Shown in pieces: positions 46,651 to 60,295 of a stretch of DNA of 64,000 bases (positions are counted from its first letter, which is position 1; each line of letters opens with the position of its first letter). A program made the translations under genes and the position numbers. The DNA is from an uncultured Pseudomonadota bacterium (lineage in GTDB: Bacteria; Pseudomonadota; Gammaproteobacteria; Ga0077536), in the NCBI GenBank assembly GCA_903825645.1, contig CAIKBL010000027.1, positions 99,036-163,035 on the forward strand, written 5' to 3'. The notes below the pieces were generated by a model. It did not search any database. It worked only from the letters and a program-made list of their open reading frames with translations, and was not told where the DNA came from.

Positions 46651-47299
46651 AACCCCATTCGTCCGCCACCGTTTGCAGTGCGCGCCATGCTTTCGGCGGG
46701 CTACGGAGTTGTCAGGCATGAAGCCGCCTGCCAAGCCCTACCGGGCCGGCTCCTACCGCCGAACTTCGCCATAAAACCGGTGAAGCCCGCTCATGGCGCT
46801 TTGACACGCCTGCGATATCGAACCGTTTTTTGCTTGGCAATAGGATGATGTCGCGAAATCAGCCAAATGATCAAAAAATGCGGTTGCGAAAACAGCCCAA
46901 ATCACGCATTCCTCGGTCCCGTTGCTGTCTCCGCAGTGATCGGCAGCGCGCAGCCCTTATGGACATGGAACACGCCATGAACGCGCAGCGCTGCATGCCG
47001 CTCTTCGTGCAGTCACGCCGCACATCATTTGCACCACGGCCTGCGGCTGCGGTGCTTCACCCGTGCAGACAATCGCAGCCTGACGGTCGGGGCCGGTCGC
47101 GTCAGCGATCGGGAAAGGCGGAGGCCAAGATAAAAGGGGCCGGCACGTTGCCGGTCCATAAGCGAGTCTGCACGTGGGGGTGGCGCGGCACGCGCTTCTT
47201 GCGGTGCTGTGCCGTGTATGGCGCTAACGCCGCGCCAGCATTGGTCTGTCAGCGTGCTTCGCCCGCTGGGCTTGGCAGTGCTACGCCTGAGTTCATGCC
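46651..47299. other. Decayed stretch of the mobile element
   Basis: About 650 bases without a supported gene. A dyad GGCCGGCA-cgt-TGCCGGtCC (47138-47157) lies about 145 bases upstream of the relaxase remnant and could be part of a transfer origin, but this is weak. Confidence 0.4.
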
Positions 47300-47745
47300 A
47301 TGAGCAAGTCGTGACGATGACCGTTTCCGCGTGCGCCCCGGCGCGCCCAAGAGCCGTCAGCAGAAGTTCGTTTCCCAGGTTTTGACGGAGGTCAGCAAGG
47401 CTGGCGGCAAGTCGGGAGCGCGGCTTGGCGCACGCCTTGGGCGGGGTCATGTGGCCGCCCGTTTTACTGGACGCACTTGTGCAGCCAGGATCGCGGCGCG
47501 TCGCCATCAAGACCCGGCTGGTGAACCTCAAAGCAAGCCGGATCGCGCTCGACCACTACGCATTTGCGCTACATCGAGCGGGAAGGCGTGGGTGGCGATG
47601 GCGAACCGGGCCAAGCATTTGTGGACCGGCAACGGACAACGCTGACTTGGCGGTATTCGAGGAGCGTGGCAAGGAACGACCGGCATCAGTTCCGTTTCAT
47701 CGTCTCACCGGAGGATGCCGAGTGTGGCCGCAGTTGCCAGCGTAG
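47300..47745 (+). pseudogene. Relaxase (DUF3363/VirD2-like) remnant, several frameshifts
   Basis: Pieces of one relaxase appear in order but in different frames: MSKS then a shift, DDRFRVRPGAPKSRQQKF and LGRGHVAARFTGRT, then SRRVAIKTRLVNLK, then RYIEREGVGGDGEPGQAF, then DNADLAVFEERGKER, then RHQFRFIVSPEDAE. This is the recognisable N-terminal segment of relaxases of Tn4371-like conjugative elements. At least four frame changes occur in 450 bases and the catalytic His-rich remainder is absent. The element can no longer mobilise itself with this gene. Confidence 0.75.
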
Positions 47746-47890
47746 CCAACCAACACCTTCACGTTACTGCGCAAATCCAAGGAAATCCGGGCGAGTCCGA
47801 GGGGCTGCTATCACCGGCGGCAGACTGATCGATTGGCATAGCTGTCGTTTGTGGAGTAGGATTTAATCCTATCCTCAATGGAGGTCCATC

Positions 47891-48169
47891 ATGCGGACAA
47901 CACAGCAATTCAGCATCACCCTGCCGAACGAGATGGCAGACATTGTGAAAACCAAAGTCGCGGCCGGCGAGTACGCCACCGAAAGCGAAGTAATCCGGGA
48001 CGGCCTGCGCGTCCTGATGGCCCGTGACCGCGCTATGGATAGCTGGCTGCATCAAGCAGTGGGGCCAGCCTATGACGCGTTGAAGGCTGACCCTGCGCGT
48101 GCTGTCACCATTGACCAGGTGCGGGCAACACTCGCGGCCGAACACAAGAACGCCACTACAAAAGCGTGA
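47891..48169 (+). CDS. parD: Antitoxin, ParD-type ribbon-helix-helix
   Basis: A 92-residue antitoxin with the N-terminal RHH motif TTQQFSITLPNEMADIVKTK and the following ATESEVIRDGLRVLMARDR helix. A GGAGG site precedes the ATG. It overlaps the toxin start by four bases (GTGA). RHH antitoxins of this type normally repress their own operon and neutralise the toxin by their C-terminal part. Confidence 0.93.
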   Translation: MRTTQQFSITLPNEMADIVKTKVAAGEYATESEVIRDGLRVLMARDRAMDSWLHQAVGPAYDALKADPARAVTIDQVRATLAAEHKNATTKA

Positions 48170-48483
48170 GCCAGTTCACCGTCATATTCACGCCAGAAGC
48201 GCAGGGGCAGCTGGTCGCGCTGTATCGCTACATCGCGGCCGCAGCTTCGCCCGACATTGCCGAGCGCTACACCAGTTCCATCGTCGCCTATTGCGAAAGC
48301 CTGCAGGACTTCCCGCATCGAGGCACCCGCCGCGATGACGTGCGCCCTGGGCTGCGCGTCACGAACTACAAAAAACGTGCGGTGATCGCCTTCGCCGTAG
48401 ACGCCGATCTAGTATCCATTATCGGTATTTTCTACGGCGGCCAAGATTACGGAACTGTATTGCAATCTGATTTAGACGACTAA
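48166..48483 (+). CDS. parE: Toxin, ParE family
   Basis: A 105-residue RelE/ParE-superfamily toxin: FTVIFTPEAQGQLVALYRYI, ASPDIAERYTSSIVAYCESL, DFPHRGTRRDDVRPGLRVTN, then FAVDADLVSIIGIFYGGQDY. GTG start at 48166 coupled to parD. The complete pair sits in an otherwise decayed mobile element, where it may stabilise the region. Confidence 0.93.
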   Translation: MSQFTVIFTPEAQGQLVALYRYIAAAASPDIAERYTSSIVAYCESLQDFPHRGTRRDDVRPGLRVTNYKKRAVIAFAVDADLVSIIGIFYGGQDYGTVLQSDLDD

Positions 48484-48491
48484 GGGACAAA

Positions 48492-48785
48492 ATGAAAAAG
48501 CTGCTGATGTGCGTGGTGCTTTTGGCTACTAATAGTATGGCATTCGCGCAAGAAAATGCCAGTTTGGCCTTCGTGTCTGAATTCGTTAGAGAGCTGGGCG
48601 CAACCGAAAGAATCCGCTCCACAGGAGAGCAGGAGCTTAAAGAAAAAGATGCCAATCGAATCGCTGATGCTATTCGAAATAGTACGCGAGTTCAGCTCGA
48701 ACTTAGGTCAAGTATTGGAATGTTGAGCGGCATGCGTCTTAAGCCACCAGTAGACGGCATCCCTCAGAGCATTATTGACCTGTAA
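48492..48785 (+). CDS. Short secreted protein of unknown function
   Basis: A 97-residue product with signal peptide MKKLLMCVVLLATNSMAFAQ and a charged helical mature part. It follows parE by eight bases. The stop at 48785 may be due to a frameshift, because a compatible frame (VKENILHFAGAATPNATP) continues without interruption into the membrane-like frame of the next gene. Alternatively they are separate genes. AT-richer than the surroundings. Confidence 0.55.
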   Translation: MKKLLMCVVLLATNSMAFAQENASLAFVSEFVRELGATERIRSTGEQELKEKDANRIADAIRNSTRVQLELRSSIGMLSGMRLKPPVDGIPQSIIDL

Positions 48786-48868
48786 AAGAGAATATTCTCC
48801 ATTTTGCTGGAGCGGCGACGCCAAACGCAACGCCTACTCTGGTATCAGCGGCTTTTGTCACAGCGTTT

Positions 48869-49622
48869 TTGCTGGCGGCTTTTTTTTTAGGTTCGCTATT
48901 TGACGCAATCCGAAATTTGTTTGATTCAGTCATTGATTGCAAGGACAGAATCTGGTGGGATTTCTTCTTCAAGGGGGAAAAGGAGAAGGTCGAACAGATG
49001 GATGGGTACTATTTTAGTTACTACCAGTTTGACGCAAATGCCGCGATTGCCAGTTTCATATTGGTGCCTGTTTTTATTTGTACAGGCCTGTCCTGGTTTA
49101 GCTTGATCCCCGCCGTAGTCGGTGTGATTTGTTTTGCGGATGCGGTATCACTAAGGAAAGAAATTAAGCGCCTCGCACAAGAGTATCTCAGTAATTGTAG
49201 TGACCAAAGTAGCGCATTGCCACATGATCATGTTAACGCAAGACTTCAGCCAAGCTCCGTATGCGGCGGAGTTGGTGTTTTTGCCATCAAATCCATAAAA
49301 AAAGAAGCACTCGTGTTTCCTGGCGATAATGTGGAAATGGTTTGGATTAGTAAGACGAAACTTGAGAGCGCGAACTTAATCTACTGCGGACAAGAAACTA
49401 TATAACGATTTCGCCGTATTTAAAGCGGATGAATGTGGATGTCCGACCAGCTTTGATAATCTGACCGTTGCATGGTATCTCAATGAGCCAAATAATCATC
49501 AGGAGCCAAATGTGAAATGTAACATCAACGACGGTTATAAATTCTACGCCGCTCGTGATATAAATGAAGGTGAAGAATTGGCGGCGCGCTATAGCGAATA
49601 CAGTTTAGATTCGTGGCTCTGA
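48869..49622 (+). pseudogene. SET-domain protein with membrane segments, frameshifted
   Basis: The first frame (178 codons to 49405) has two hydrophobic stretches (AAFFLGSLFDAIRNLF, FILVPVFICTGLSWFSLIPA) and then SSVCGGVGVFAIKSIKKEAL, the start of a SET fold. A second frame then carries KKLYNDFAVFKADECGCP, WYLNEPNNHQEPNVKC and YAARDINEGEELAARYSEYS, the remaining SET motifs, up to 49622. The frame break is near 49385-49400. Intact SET proteins methylate lysines. The original gene may have begun further upstream, including the secreted frame at 48492. Confidence 0.65.
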
Positions 49623-49921
49623 AACCGCCTTGGCGATAGCTCTATGTTTCGATGCGTTGGATATTCAGTTTTCAATTATTGATACTGGACATGGCACTGA
49701 CCTCGGTAGTCTCAGGTCATGAAGCCTTCCGTTGGGCCACACTAAGACCCGCAACCGCAAGGCTCCTATGTGGCCCCCAGCCTACAAATCTACATTGGGC
49801 TGAAGTCGCCAGGAAACACTCCAACCTGTTGCCCCATATAGGTTTTTCGCTTCATGCCCGCCATCAAAAAAGGCTTCACAGTGGACATTTTTTATGTCGT
49901 CCTTGGTGGACCGACGGACGG
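49623..49921. other. Intergenic stretch at the right end of the mobile region
   Basis: About 300 bases without a supported gene. A perfect dyad GGGCCACA-N27-TGTGGCCC spans 49734-49776. A hairpin GACAT-TTTTT-ATGTC at 49884-49898, followed on the minus strand by a T run at 49866-49871, could end the rpmB-rpmG transcript. Confidence 0.4.
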
Positions 49922-50077
49922 CTACTTGATTTTTCCTTCCGTGTACGACACATGCTTGCGCACCACCGGATCATACTTTTTGCGTTCCATCTTTTCGGGG
50001 TGGTTACGCTTGTTTTTGGTGGTCGTATAGAAATGGCCGGTGCCGGCACTCGAGTTCAGTTTGATTTTTTCTTGCAC
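49922..50077 (-). CDS. rpmG: 50S ribosomal protein L33
   Basis: A 51-residue L33: the chain reads [20 protein letters not shown] followed by [20 protein letters not shown] and ends VSYTEGKIK. Starts at GTG 50077; an in-frame stop lies three codons upstream. Compared with E. coli L33 it lacks the first few residues. GAGGT precedes by about ten bases. Part of the large ribosomal subunit, co-transcribed with rpmB eleven bases upstream. Confidence 0.95.
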   Translation of the reverse strand: MQEKIKLNSSAGTGHFYTTTKNKRNHPEKMERKKYDPVVRKHVSYTEGKIK

Positions 50078-50088
50078 GGGGGATTACC

Positions 50089-50325
50089 TCAGACGCGCTC
50101 GCCACGCGCACGGATTTCTTTCAGGATCTTATCGATCCCGACTTTGTCGATGATACGCAGACCATGCGAGCTGATCCGCAGACTGACCCAGCGCTGCTCA
50201 CTTTCCACCCACAAACGGCGGTAATGCAGGTTGGGGAGATACCGTCGCCGTGTTTTATTGTTGGCGTGCGATACGTTATTGCCGCTGATGGGGCCTTTGC
50301 CGGTGACTTGACAGATTCGGGACAT
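50089..50325 (-). CDS. rpmB: 50S ribosomal protein L28
   Basis: A 78-residue L28: [20 protein letters not shown] then [20 protein letters not shown], ending in [20 protein letters not shown]. Full length. First gene of the rpmB-rpmG unit, divergent from coaBC. In E. coli radC precedes rpmB and mutM follows rpmG; here mutM is about 10 kb away and no radC is present. Confidence 0.97.
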   Translation of the reverse strand: MSRICQVTGKGPISGNNVSHANNKTRRRYLPNLHYRRLWVESEQRWVSLRISSHGLRIIDKVGIDKILKEIRARGERV

Positions 50326-50578
50326 GTTTTTTCGCCTAGTTGGATCTAGCGGGGCGTGAGATTCTAGCCTGATTCACGCCACAACGCCAACGGTGCAAAG
50401 TCACGGTGACGGTAAATGCCCGCGGCCAGCGGCCAGCTTTTTCAGTGCGACGCCGTGGGAGATGTCTCGCGAGGGCTCGCTTGGGGTAGAATTCGCGACA
50501 TATAGGCCTGTGTGGCGAAGGGCCCTGCAGGCTGGTAGCGCCTAAAAAATCAACGATCCTCATCGAGAAAGCGCCAAG

Positions 50579-51779
50579 TTGACCGTGTCCAACACTTCTC
50601 ACGTTTGCCTCATTGTCACCGGCGGGATTGCGGCCTACAAGGCACCCGATTTGGTTCGTCGCCTCCGTGAGGCGGGTTGTGAGGTCAAGGTGGTCATGAC
50701 GCGCGCGGCTCAAGCCTTTGTGCGTCCGCTGACTTTCCAAGCGGTTTCGGGACAGCCTGTCCACACGGATTTGCTTGATCCCGCCGCCGAAGCCGCGATG
50801 GGACACATCGAACTGGCCCGCTGGGCAGACGTGGTCGTGGTCGCGCCGGCCTCCGCTGACTTTCTGGCGCGGCTCACGGCGGGTTTTGCGGAGGATCTCG
50901 CGAGCGCGCTCTGTCTGGCGACTACGGCACCGGTGCTGGTGGCGCCGGCCATGAACCACCGGATGTGGATGCACCCGGCAACCCAACACAATCTATCGAC
51001 GCTCGTCAGCCGGGGGGTTCACTGCGTGGGCCCTGACGCCGGCGCCCAGGCTTGCGGCGAAACCGGGCCGGGACGACTCGTCGAGCCCGACCAGATCCTC
51101 TCGGCGGTGCGGGCCCTGCGCCCGGGCGCCGAAACGCCCGGCGCACTGGCAGGTGTGCATGTCCTCATGACGGCCGGACCGACCTATGAGCCGATTGATC
51201 CGGTCCGCGTCCTGACCAACCGTAGTTCCGGCAAGATGGGTTATGCCGTGGCGCGGGCCGCGTGCGCGGCCGGCGCACGCGTGACCCTCGTGTCTGGGCC
51301 GACGGCCCTGGCAGCACCGGAAAACCTCCGTGTGGTGTCGGTCGTGACCGCGGCCGAGATGTACGCCGCGGTGATGGCAGAAGTCGCGAACGCGGAGATC
51401 TTCATTGCCACTGCGGCGGTCGCGGACTACACGCTGGAGGCGCCGGCGGACCACAAGGTCAAAAAGCACACCGAAACGCTGACGCTGACGCTGCGGCCGA
51501 CTCAGGACATTCTGGCCGCGGTGGCCGCGCGCCCCATGCCCCCTTTCACGGTCGGCTTCGCGGCCGAGACGCAACACCTGCTCGAGTATGCGCGGGCAAA
51601 ACTCACCGGCAAGGGCCTGGATATGGTCGCCGCCAACCTTGTCGGCCAACCCGGCACGGGCTTTGATGCGGAAGAAAATGAACTGCAGGTGGTCTGGCTT
51701 GGCGGCGAGCAGGCACTAGCGCGGGCCCCCAAAGCGGGACTGGCACACGCGTTGATCACGCTGATTGCGGAGCGTTACC

Positions 51780-51793
<14 letters not shown>
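50579..51793 (+). CDS. coaBC: Phosphopantothenoylcysteine synthetase/decarboxylase
   Basis: A bifunctional coenzyme A enzyme of 404 residues. CoaC: VTGGIAAYKAPDLVRRLREAG, with the substrate motif PAMNHRMW and the Cys flap GAQACGETGPGRL. CoaB: VLMTAGPTYEPIDPVRVLTN then RSSGKMGYAVARAACAAGAR and KVKKHTETLTLTLRPTQDIL. It starts at TTG 50579 or GTG 50585; no ATG fits. Its end overlaps the next gene by 14 bases. In several relatives dut lies between it and algC; it does not here. Confidence 0.95.
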
Positions 51794-55697
<3,904 letters not shown>

Positions 55698-55713
55698 GCG
55701 CAGGAGGAGCTGC

Positions 55714-56373
55714 TCAGTGCGTTGGGCTCTCGCGCAATTCTCGAAAACGCGCGACTTCCTGCTCGAATCGCACCTTCACCGCCGTCTGCTCGGCTTGTTT
55801 GGTGGCAATAAAGTTGCGATCAAGCGCGATTTGTTTCTGCTCGCTTTCAATATTCTGGGCGAGATCCGGCGGTAAGGGTTTCCCCCGTCGTTCGAAATCC
55901 GCGGCCTTAGAGATCCGCAGATCGAGTGAGCGTTGCAGCTTCACCACATGATTTTCGGTCAGTTTGACCTGGGTGGCCAGATTCTGCAGCTGACCATCCC
56001 GCGCCAGCATCAGGTCTTCCTCCGAATTAAAAGTCTGGAGGAGCGCCTTGTCGGCGGCGGTACGTCGCTGTCGGGCGGCGCTCTCGCTAGCGCGTTTGCG
56101 CGCCTCTATTTCTTCTGTCGCGCGGGCCGCGGCCAGCTCTTCCGTCGTCTTGGCCCGGGGCAGCGTCTTCAGGGTCAGGCCGGCGCTGTTTTTGACTTCA
56201 AGCGCCTGCTGCGCATATTCCGGTGGGACGCCTGCGCCACATTCGTGAACGCCGTCCTGATTGATCCAACACTTGATGACGGCAGACGCGCTGTTCACCC
56301 AGACGCCGAGGACGACGAGCAGGCCCGCCCGTGCGGCCTGCGCAACGGGTTTATGAGAAGTTGCAATCGACAT
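55714..56373 (-). CDS. DUF4124 domain protein with coiled coil
   Basis: A 219-residue secreted protein: signal peptide (ARAGLLVVLGVWVNSASAV), a DUF4124 unit (VIKCWINQDGVHECGAGVPP, with two Cys), then about 150 residues of charged helices probably forming a coiled coil (RATEEIEARKRASESAARQR and DLAQNIESEQKQIALDRNFI). Periplasmic by prediction, function unknown. It converges with slmA and precedes pyrE on the minus strand. Confidence 0.85.
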   Translation of the reverse strand: MSIATSHKPVAQAARAGLLVVLGVWVNSASAVIKCWINQDGVHECGAGVPPEYAQQALEVKNSAGLTLKTLPRAKTTEELAAARATEEIEARKRASESAARQRRTAADKALLQTFNSEEDLMLARDGQLQNLATQVKLTENHVVKLQRSLDLRISKAADFERRGKPLPPDLAQNIESEQKQIALDRNFIATKQAEQTAVKVRFEQEVARFRELRESPTH

Positions 56374-56412
56374 GTGGTGGCTCCCTACCGGTCTACCGTG
56401 CCCGGCGGGTGT

Positions 56413-57060
56413 TCAGCCCGCGCCATATTGCGCACGGTAATCCTGAATCGCCGCCATGTCTTCCTCGCGCCCACCTAAGGTGCCCAGATATTCGAGGATA
56501 TCGCCAAGATTGATGATGCTGATGACCGGGATCCCGTGTCGGGCGCTGACTTCCTGCGCCGCGGACAAGGTGCCCTGTCCGCGCTCCTGTCGGTCGAGCG
56601 AAATGAGCACCCCGCAGGGCGCCGCACCCGCAGCGGTGATGAGAGCGACCGACTCGTTAACGGACGTTCCTGCTGAAATCACATCATCGACAATCAGCAC
56701 GCGACCACGCAAGGGTGCCCCGAGTGTCACGCCCCCTTCACCGTGGTCTTTGGCTTCCTTGCGGTTGAAGCAGAACGGCGTGTCCCGATCGTGTTGTTCG
56801 GCGAGCGCAATCGACAGCGCCGCACCCAGCGGGATCCCCTTATAGGCCGGCCCAAATACCATATCGAAGGGGGGGCCTTTTTCGATCAGGGCCGCCGCAT
56901 AACTGGCACCGAGGCGGGCGAGCGAGCGCCCGCTGTCGAATACCCCCGTGTTGAAGAAATAGGGGCTTTGGCGGCCCGATTTGAGGGTGAAACGCCCAAA
57001 TTTAAGCGCTTGTTGGCTAAGGACAAACTCGATAAAGGTCCGCTGGTAGGCCTGCATCAT
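56413..57060 (-). CDS. pyrE: Orotate phosphoribosyltransferase
   Basis: A 215-residue PRTase of pyrimidine synthesis. PRPP motif [17 protein letters not shown]; other segments are [20 protein letters not shown] and [20 protein letters not shown] with [13 protein letters not shown]. Full length and in a normal neighbourhood with argB, slmA. metW ends 12 bases upstream on the same strand. Confidence 0.97.
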   Translation of the reverse strand: MMQAYQRTFIEFVLSQQALKFGRFTLKSGRQSPYFFNTGVFDSGRSLARLGASYAAALIEKGPPFDMVFGPAYKGIPLGAALSIALAEQHDRDTPFCFNRKEAKDHGEGGVTLGAPLRGRVLIVDDVISAGTSVNESVALITAAGAAPCGVLISLDRQERGQGTLSAAQEVSARHGIPVISIINLGDILEYLGTLGGREEDMAAIQDYRAQYGAG

Positions 57061-57072
57061 CGTCTCCGCAGT

Positions 57073-57693
57073 TCAGTCAAAGGTTGCACGCGTCGCACGC
57101 CGGCGACAGCGGTAGATCGCGACTTCGGCCAGGAGATTTGGAAACTGGCGCATCCAGAACTGTGTGCGGTGCCGGTTGTCGACGACCCGTCGCTCCAAAA
57201 TCTCAATGCCCTCGCTCACACACAGCGCCTCGAAATCGCGGATGGTACACATATGGATATTCGGCGTGTTGAACCAGGTGTTGGGCAGGTGGGAGGTGAC
57301 CGGCATCCGTCCGCGCGCGATTTGTAGTCGGCACTTCCAATGTCCGAAATTGGGAAACGTGACGATGCCTTCGCGTCCGACCCGCAACATTTCGCGCAGC
57401 AGCTGATGCGGATAGCGCATGGCCTGCAGGGTTTCGGTCATGATCACATAGTCGAAAGAATGGTCGTCGAAGTCGGACAGTCCCCGGTCGAGATCGGATT
57501 GGATCACATTCACGCCGGCTCGCAGACATTTGAGGATGTTTTCGGGATCGATTTCGATGCCATAGCCGGTGACGGCACGTTCGCGTTGAAGGAAATCCAG
57601 CAGCGCGCCTTCACCGCACCCGAGATCGAGCACCCGGCTGCCGGACCGAATCCACTCAGCGATGGGCAGCTGATCGGCGCGCAGGATACTCAT
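57073..57693 (-). CDS. metW: Methionine biosynthesis protein MetW
   Basis: A 206-residue methyltransferase-fold protein. SAM-like motif [18 protein letters not shown], then [19 protein letters not shown] and [20 protein letters not shown]; the last is characteristic of MetW. Start ATG 57693 overlaps metX stop by four bases, which indicates coupled translation. MetW is thought to assist MetX. Confidence 0.95.
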   Translation of the reverse strand: MSILRADQLPIAEWIRSGSRVLDLGCGEGALLDFLQRERAVTGYGIEIDPENILKCLRAGVNVIQSDLDRGLSDFDDHSFDYVIMTETLQAMRYPHQLLREMLRVGREGIVTFPNFGHWKCRLQIARGRMPVTSHLPNTWFNTPNIHMCTIRDFEALCVSEGIEILERRVVDNRHRTQFWMRQFPNLLAEVAIYRCRRRATRATFD

Positions 57694-58841
57694 GCGCGTG
57701 CTGCCCCGGTGGTGACGCGCCCGAAATATGTACTGAGTGCCGCATGATATTGCGGGATCTCGAGCAGGAAGGAATCGTGGCCAAGTTCCGACTCGAGTTC
57801 CACGTAACTGACGTCCAGATTGCAGTCCAAAATCGCTCGCACAATGTCCCGCGAGCGCGCCGGCGAAAAACGCCAATCGCTGGTGAAGGATGCGACGAAG
57901 AATTTTGCCGTCGTGCGCGCCAAGGCCGTTTTCAGACTGTCCCCGTAACGGGCCGCGGGATCGAAATAATCGAGCGATTTAGTCATGAGCAAATAGGTGT
58001 TCGCGTCGAAATGTTTCACAAACGATTCACCCTGATAACGCAAGTAACTCTCGATTTGGAACTCGATGTCGTAGCCATAATTGAGCTTCCCATCGCGCAA
58101 TTCTCGTCCGAATTTCGCCATCAGCACATCGTCTGACAGATAGGTGATATGACCTAACATGCGTGCCAACATCAGGCCGCGGGCCGGGACCACCCCATGT
58201 TCGTAATACCGGCCGGCATGAAAATCCGCGTCGGAGCGGATGGCATGGCGTGCTACTTCGTTAAAGGCGATGTTCTGCGTGGACAAACGGGCCGCGGCGG
58301 CGATGACGATCGCGTGCCGCAGGCGGGTCGGGTAATCGACCGCCCACTGGAGTGCTTGCATGCCGCCGAGACTCCCTCCCATGACAGCGGCCCAGGTCTC
58401 AATGCCGAGCAAATCCGCCAATCTTGCCTGGCTTTCGACCCAGTCCCGAACGGTGACCAGCGGAAAATCGGGCCCATAGATCTGACCGGTCGCGGGATTC
58501 AGGCTACGGGGGCCACTGGAGCCCGCACAGCCGCCGAGGTTGTTAACGCAGACCACAAAAAAACGCTGGGTATCCACGGGCTTGCCCGGACCGATGCAAT
58601 TGTCCCACCAGCCGGGCTTGTTCAGCGCTGCGGGGTGATAGCCGGCAGCATGGTGATCCCCGGACAGCGCAGGGCAAATGAGGATGGCGTTGTCGCGGGC
58701 CGAATTCAGGGTGCCGTAGGTCTCGTAAGCTAGCTCATAGGGCTCGAGCGCGGTGCCGCAATCAAGTTGAAGCGGCGCGGTAAACCGCGCGAACTGCGGG
58801 GTCACCAGACCGACGGAATTCGCGGGCAAGGAGTCAGCCAT
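57690..58841 (-). CDS. metX: Homoserine O-acyltransferase MetX
   Basis: A 383-residue alpha/beta-hydrolase-fold acyltransferase, the first committed step of methionine synthesis. Catalytic nucleophile Ser in [12 protein letters not shown]; catalytic Asp near SDWRFSP and His in [10 protein letters not shown]-terminal block [20 protein letters not shown] and GDHHAAGYH are typical. Whether the acyl donor is acetyl- or succinyl-CoA is not decided by this reading. Operon with metW. Confidence 0.95.
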   Translation of the reverse strand: MADSLPANSVGLVTPQFARFTAPLQLDCGTALEPYELAYETYGTLNSARDNAILICPALSGDHHAAGYHPAALNKPGWWDNCIGPGKPVDTQRFFVVCVNNLGGCAGSSGPRSLNPATGQIYGPDFPLVTVRDWVESQARLADLLGIETWAAVMGGSLGGMQALQWAVDYPTRLRHAIVIAAAARLSTQNIAFNEVARHAIRSDADFHAGRYYEHGVVPARGLMLARMLGHITYLSDDVLMAKFGRELRDGKLNYGYDIEFQIESYLRYQGESFVKHFDANTYLLMTKSLDYFDPAARYGDSLKTALARTTAKFFVASFTSDWRFSPARSRDIVRAILDCNLDVSYVELESELGHDSFLLEIPQYHAALSTYFGRVTTGAARA

Positions 58842-58855
58842 GGTGCGAAGATTGC

Positions 58856-59428
58856 TCAGCGTAGGGCGGCCAAGTCGGCGATCGGGGCCACCACCAGCAG
58901 GAGCCCGAGTTGCAGGAGCATGATCACCACGAGGGAGGAGAGATCGAGCCCACCCAGATCCGGCAGGCGCTGGCGCACCGGCCGCAACAGCGGCTCGGTG
59001 AGTGCGGCCACCAGACTCAGCACGGGATTATAGGCGCCGGGGGAGACCCAGCTCGCAATAGCTTGGATGATGATGGCGAAGAGATAAAGATAGATAGTCT
59101 TCGAGAGCAACTCGGCCACCGCAATCACGCACACGGCCATCACGCCCAGCGGGGCGCCGTATAACAAGCCGACCAGCCACAGGTTCAGGATTTGCAGCGC
59201 GAAGATCAGCAACAGACACGCGGTATCGATTTTGCCAAGGGCCGGCACGTAGCGCCGCAGGGGACGCACGAGGGGATTCGTCACCTTGACGATCGCCTGA
59301 CTGACGGGGTTGTAGAAATCTGCCCGCACCGCTTGTAGCAGTAAGCGCAACAACACGGCGCCGATGTAGAGCGTGAACCCGGCGTTGACCAGAAAAACGC
59401 CGGCGTTGGAAACGTATCCGCCACCCAT
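58856..59428 (-). CDS. YggT family membrane protein
   Basis: A 190-residue protein containing two YGGT repeats, each with two hydrophobic helices: first around [16 protein letters not shown]...[10 protein letters not shown], second around [19 protein letters not shown] and [20 protein letters not shown]. It shares one base with proC's stop. The family is linked to osmotic or division functions but has no firm role. Confidence 0.93.
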   Translation of the reverse strand: MGGGYVSNAGVFLVNAGFTLYIGAVLLRLLLQAVRADFYNPVSQAIVKVTNPLVRPLRRYVPALGKIDTACLLLIFALQILNLWLVGLLYGAPLGVMAVCVIAVAELLSKTIYLYLFAIIIQAIASWVSPGAYNPVLSLVAALTEPLLRPVRQRLPDLGGLDLSSLVVIMLLQLGLLLVVAPIADLAALR

Positions 59429-60252
59429 CAGACGCCTCCAAATTCACGGCTGAGGATCTGTCCGCGGTCGCGTGCGGCCTCAAGGGCGGCTGTGATCAGG
59501 GCCTCGAACCCCCCCTCGTTCAAAACTTGCAAGGCCTGCTCGGTAGTCCCGCCCGGCGAGGTGACCTGGACCCGGAGGGTCGCCGGATCCACGCCGGCGC
59601 CCCGTGCCAGTTCGGACGCGCCGGCGGCGGTCTCGATGGCGAGGCGACGCGCGCTTGCAGGTGCCAGTCCGAGCGCGGTGCCGGCCCGCTCCAGGCACTC
59701 GATGAGCAGAAAGAAATAGGCCGGTCCGCTCCCCGAAAGGGCGGTGACGGCATCAAGCAGGGCTTCTGCCTCGACCCATTCGACGATACCAACGGCCCCG
59801 AGTAGCGACTCGGCAAGCGCACGGGCCGGGGCTGGCGTGGTCGGGGTGGCATAGAGACCGGTCGCGCCGCGACCGACGAGGGCCGGGGTATTCGGCATCG
59901 CGCGCACCAGCGGCAGATCGGTTCCGATCCAGCTGGCGAGGGCGTGGGTCGTAATGCCGGCCGCTATCGATAAGACCAGGGGTTTGCGGGCGGCGAGCGT
60001 CGCGGCCAGCGGGCGCACGACGGCTTGCATCTGTTGAGGCTTGACGGCTAGCAGCACGACGTCCGCGTCCAGGATGGCGGCCCCGTTGTCCGCCAAGGCC
60101 ACTATCCCGAACTCGCGCGCGAGGGCCTCGCGCGCCGTTGCCAGCGGATCGGCGACGCGCAGGGCTTCGACCGGGTGTCCGCGGCGAAGGAGCCCGCCCA
60201 CGATCGCCCGACCCATGTTGCCAGCGCCAATACAAGCAATCCGTTCATTCAT
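59428..60252 (-). CDS. proC: Pyrroline-5-carboxylate reductase
   Basis: A 274-residue NAD(P)H reductase, last step of proline synthesis. N-terminal Rossmann motif ACIGAGNMGRAIVGGLLRRG; C-terminal family block VTALSGSGPAYFFLLIECLE and VTSPGGTTEQALQVL. ATG 60252 is used, though an in-frame start at 60267 exists. In the conserved yggS-proC-yggT order. Confidence 0.97.
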   Translation of the reverse strand: MNERIACIGAGNMGRAIVGGLLRRGHPVEALRVADPLATAREALAREFGIVALADNGAAILDADVVLLAVKPQQMQAVVRPLAATLAARKPLVLSIAAGITTHALASWIGTDLPLVRAMPNTPALVGRGATGLYATPTTPAPARALAESLLGAVGIVEWVEAEALLDAVTALSGSGPAYFFLLIECLERAGTALGLAPASARRLAIETAAGASELARGAGVDPATLRVQVTSPGGTTEQALQVLNEGGFEALITAALEAARDRGQILSREFGGV

Positions 60253-60295
60253 GATCCGCGATACCACCCGAGGCTAGAGAAGGCGGAGTTTACCA

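Noticed and set aside
46830-47303. 157-codon open frame in the decayed element
   Set aside because: Unrelated to ICE proteins and ends at the relaxase start; looks like random read-through of decayed sequence.
57694-58870. SAM-type riboswitch before metX or metF
   Set aside because: Genes are packed or the leaders are too short and show no multi-stem SAM riboswitch pattern that I could recognise.
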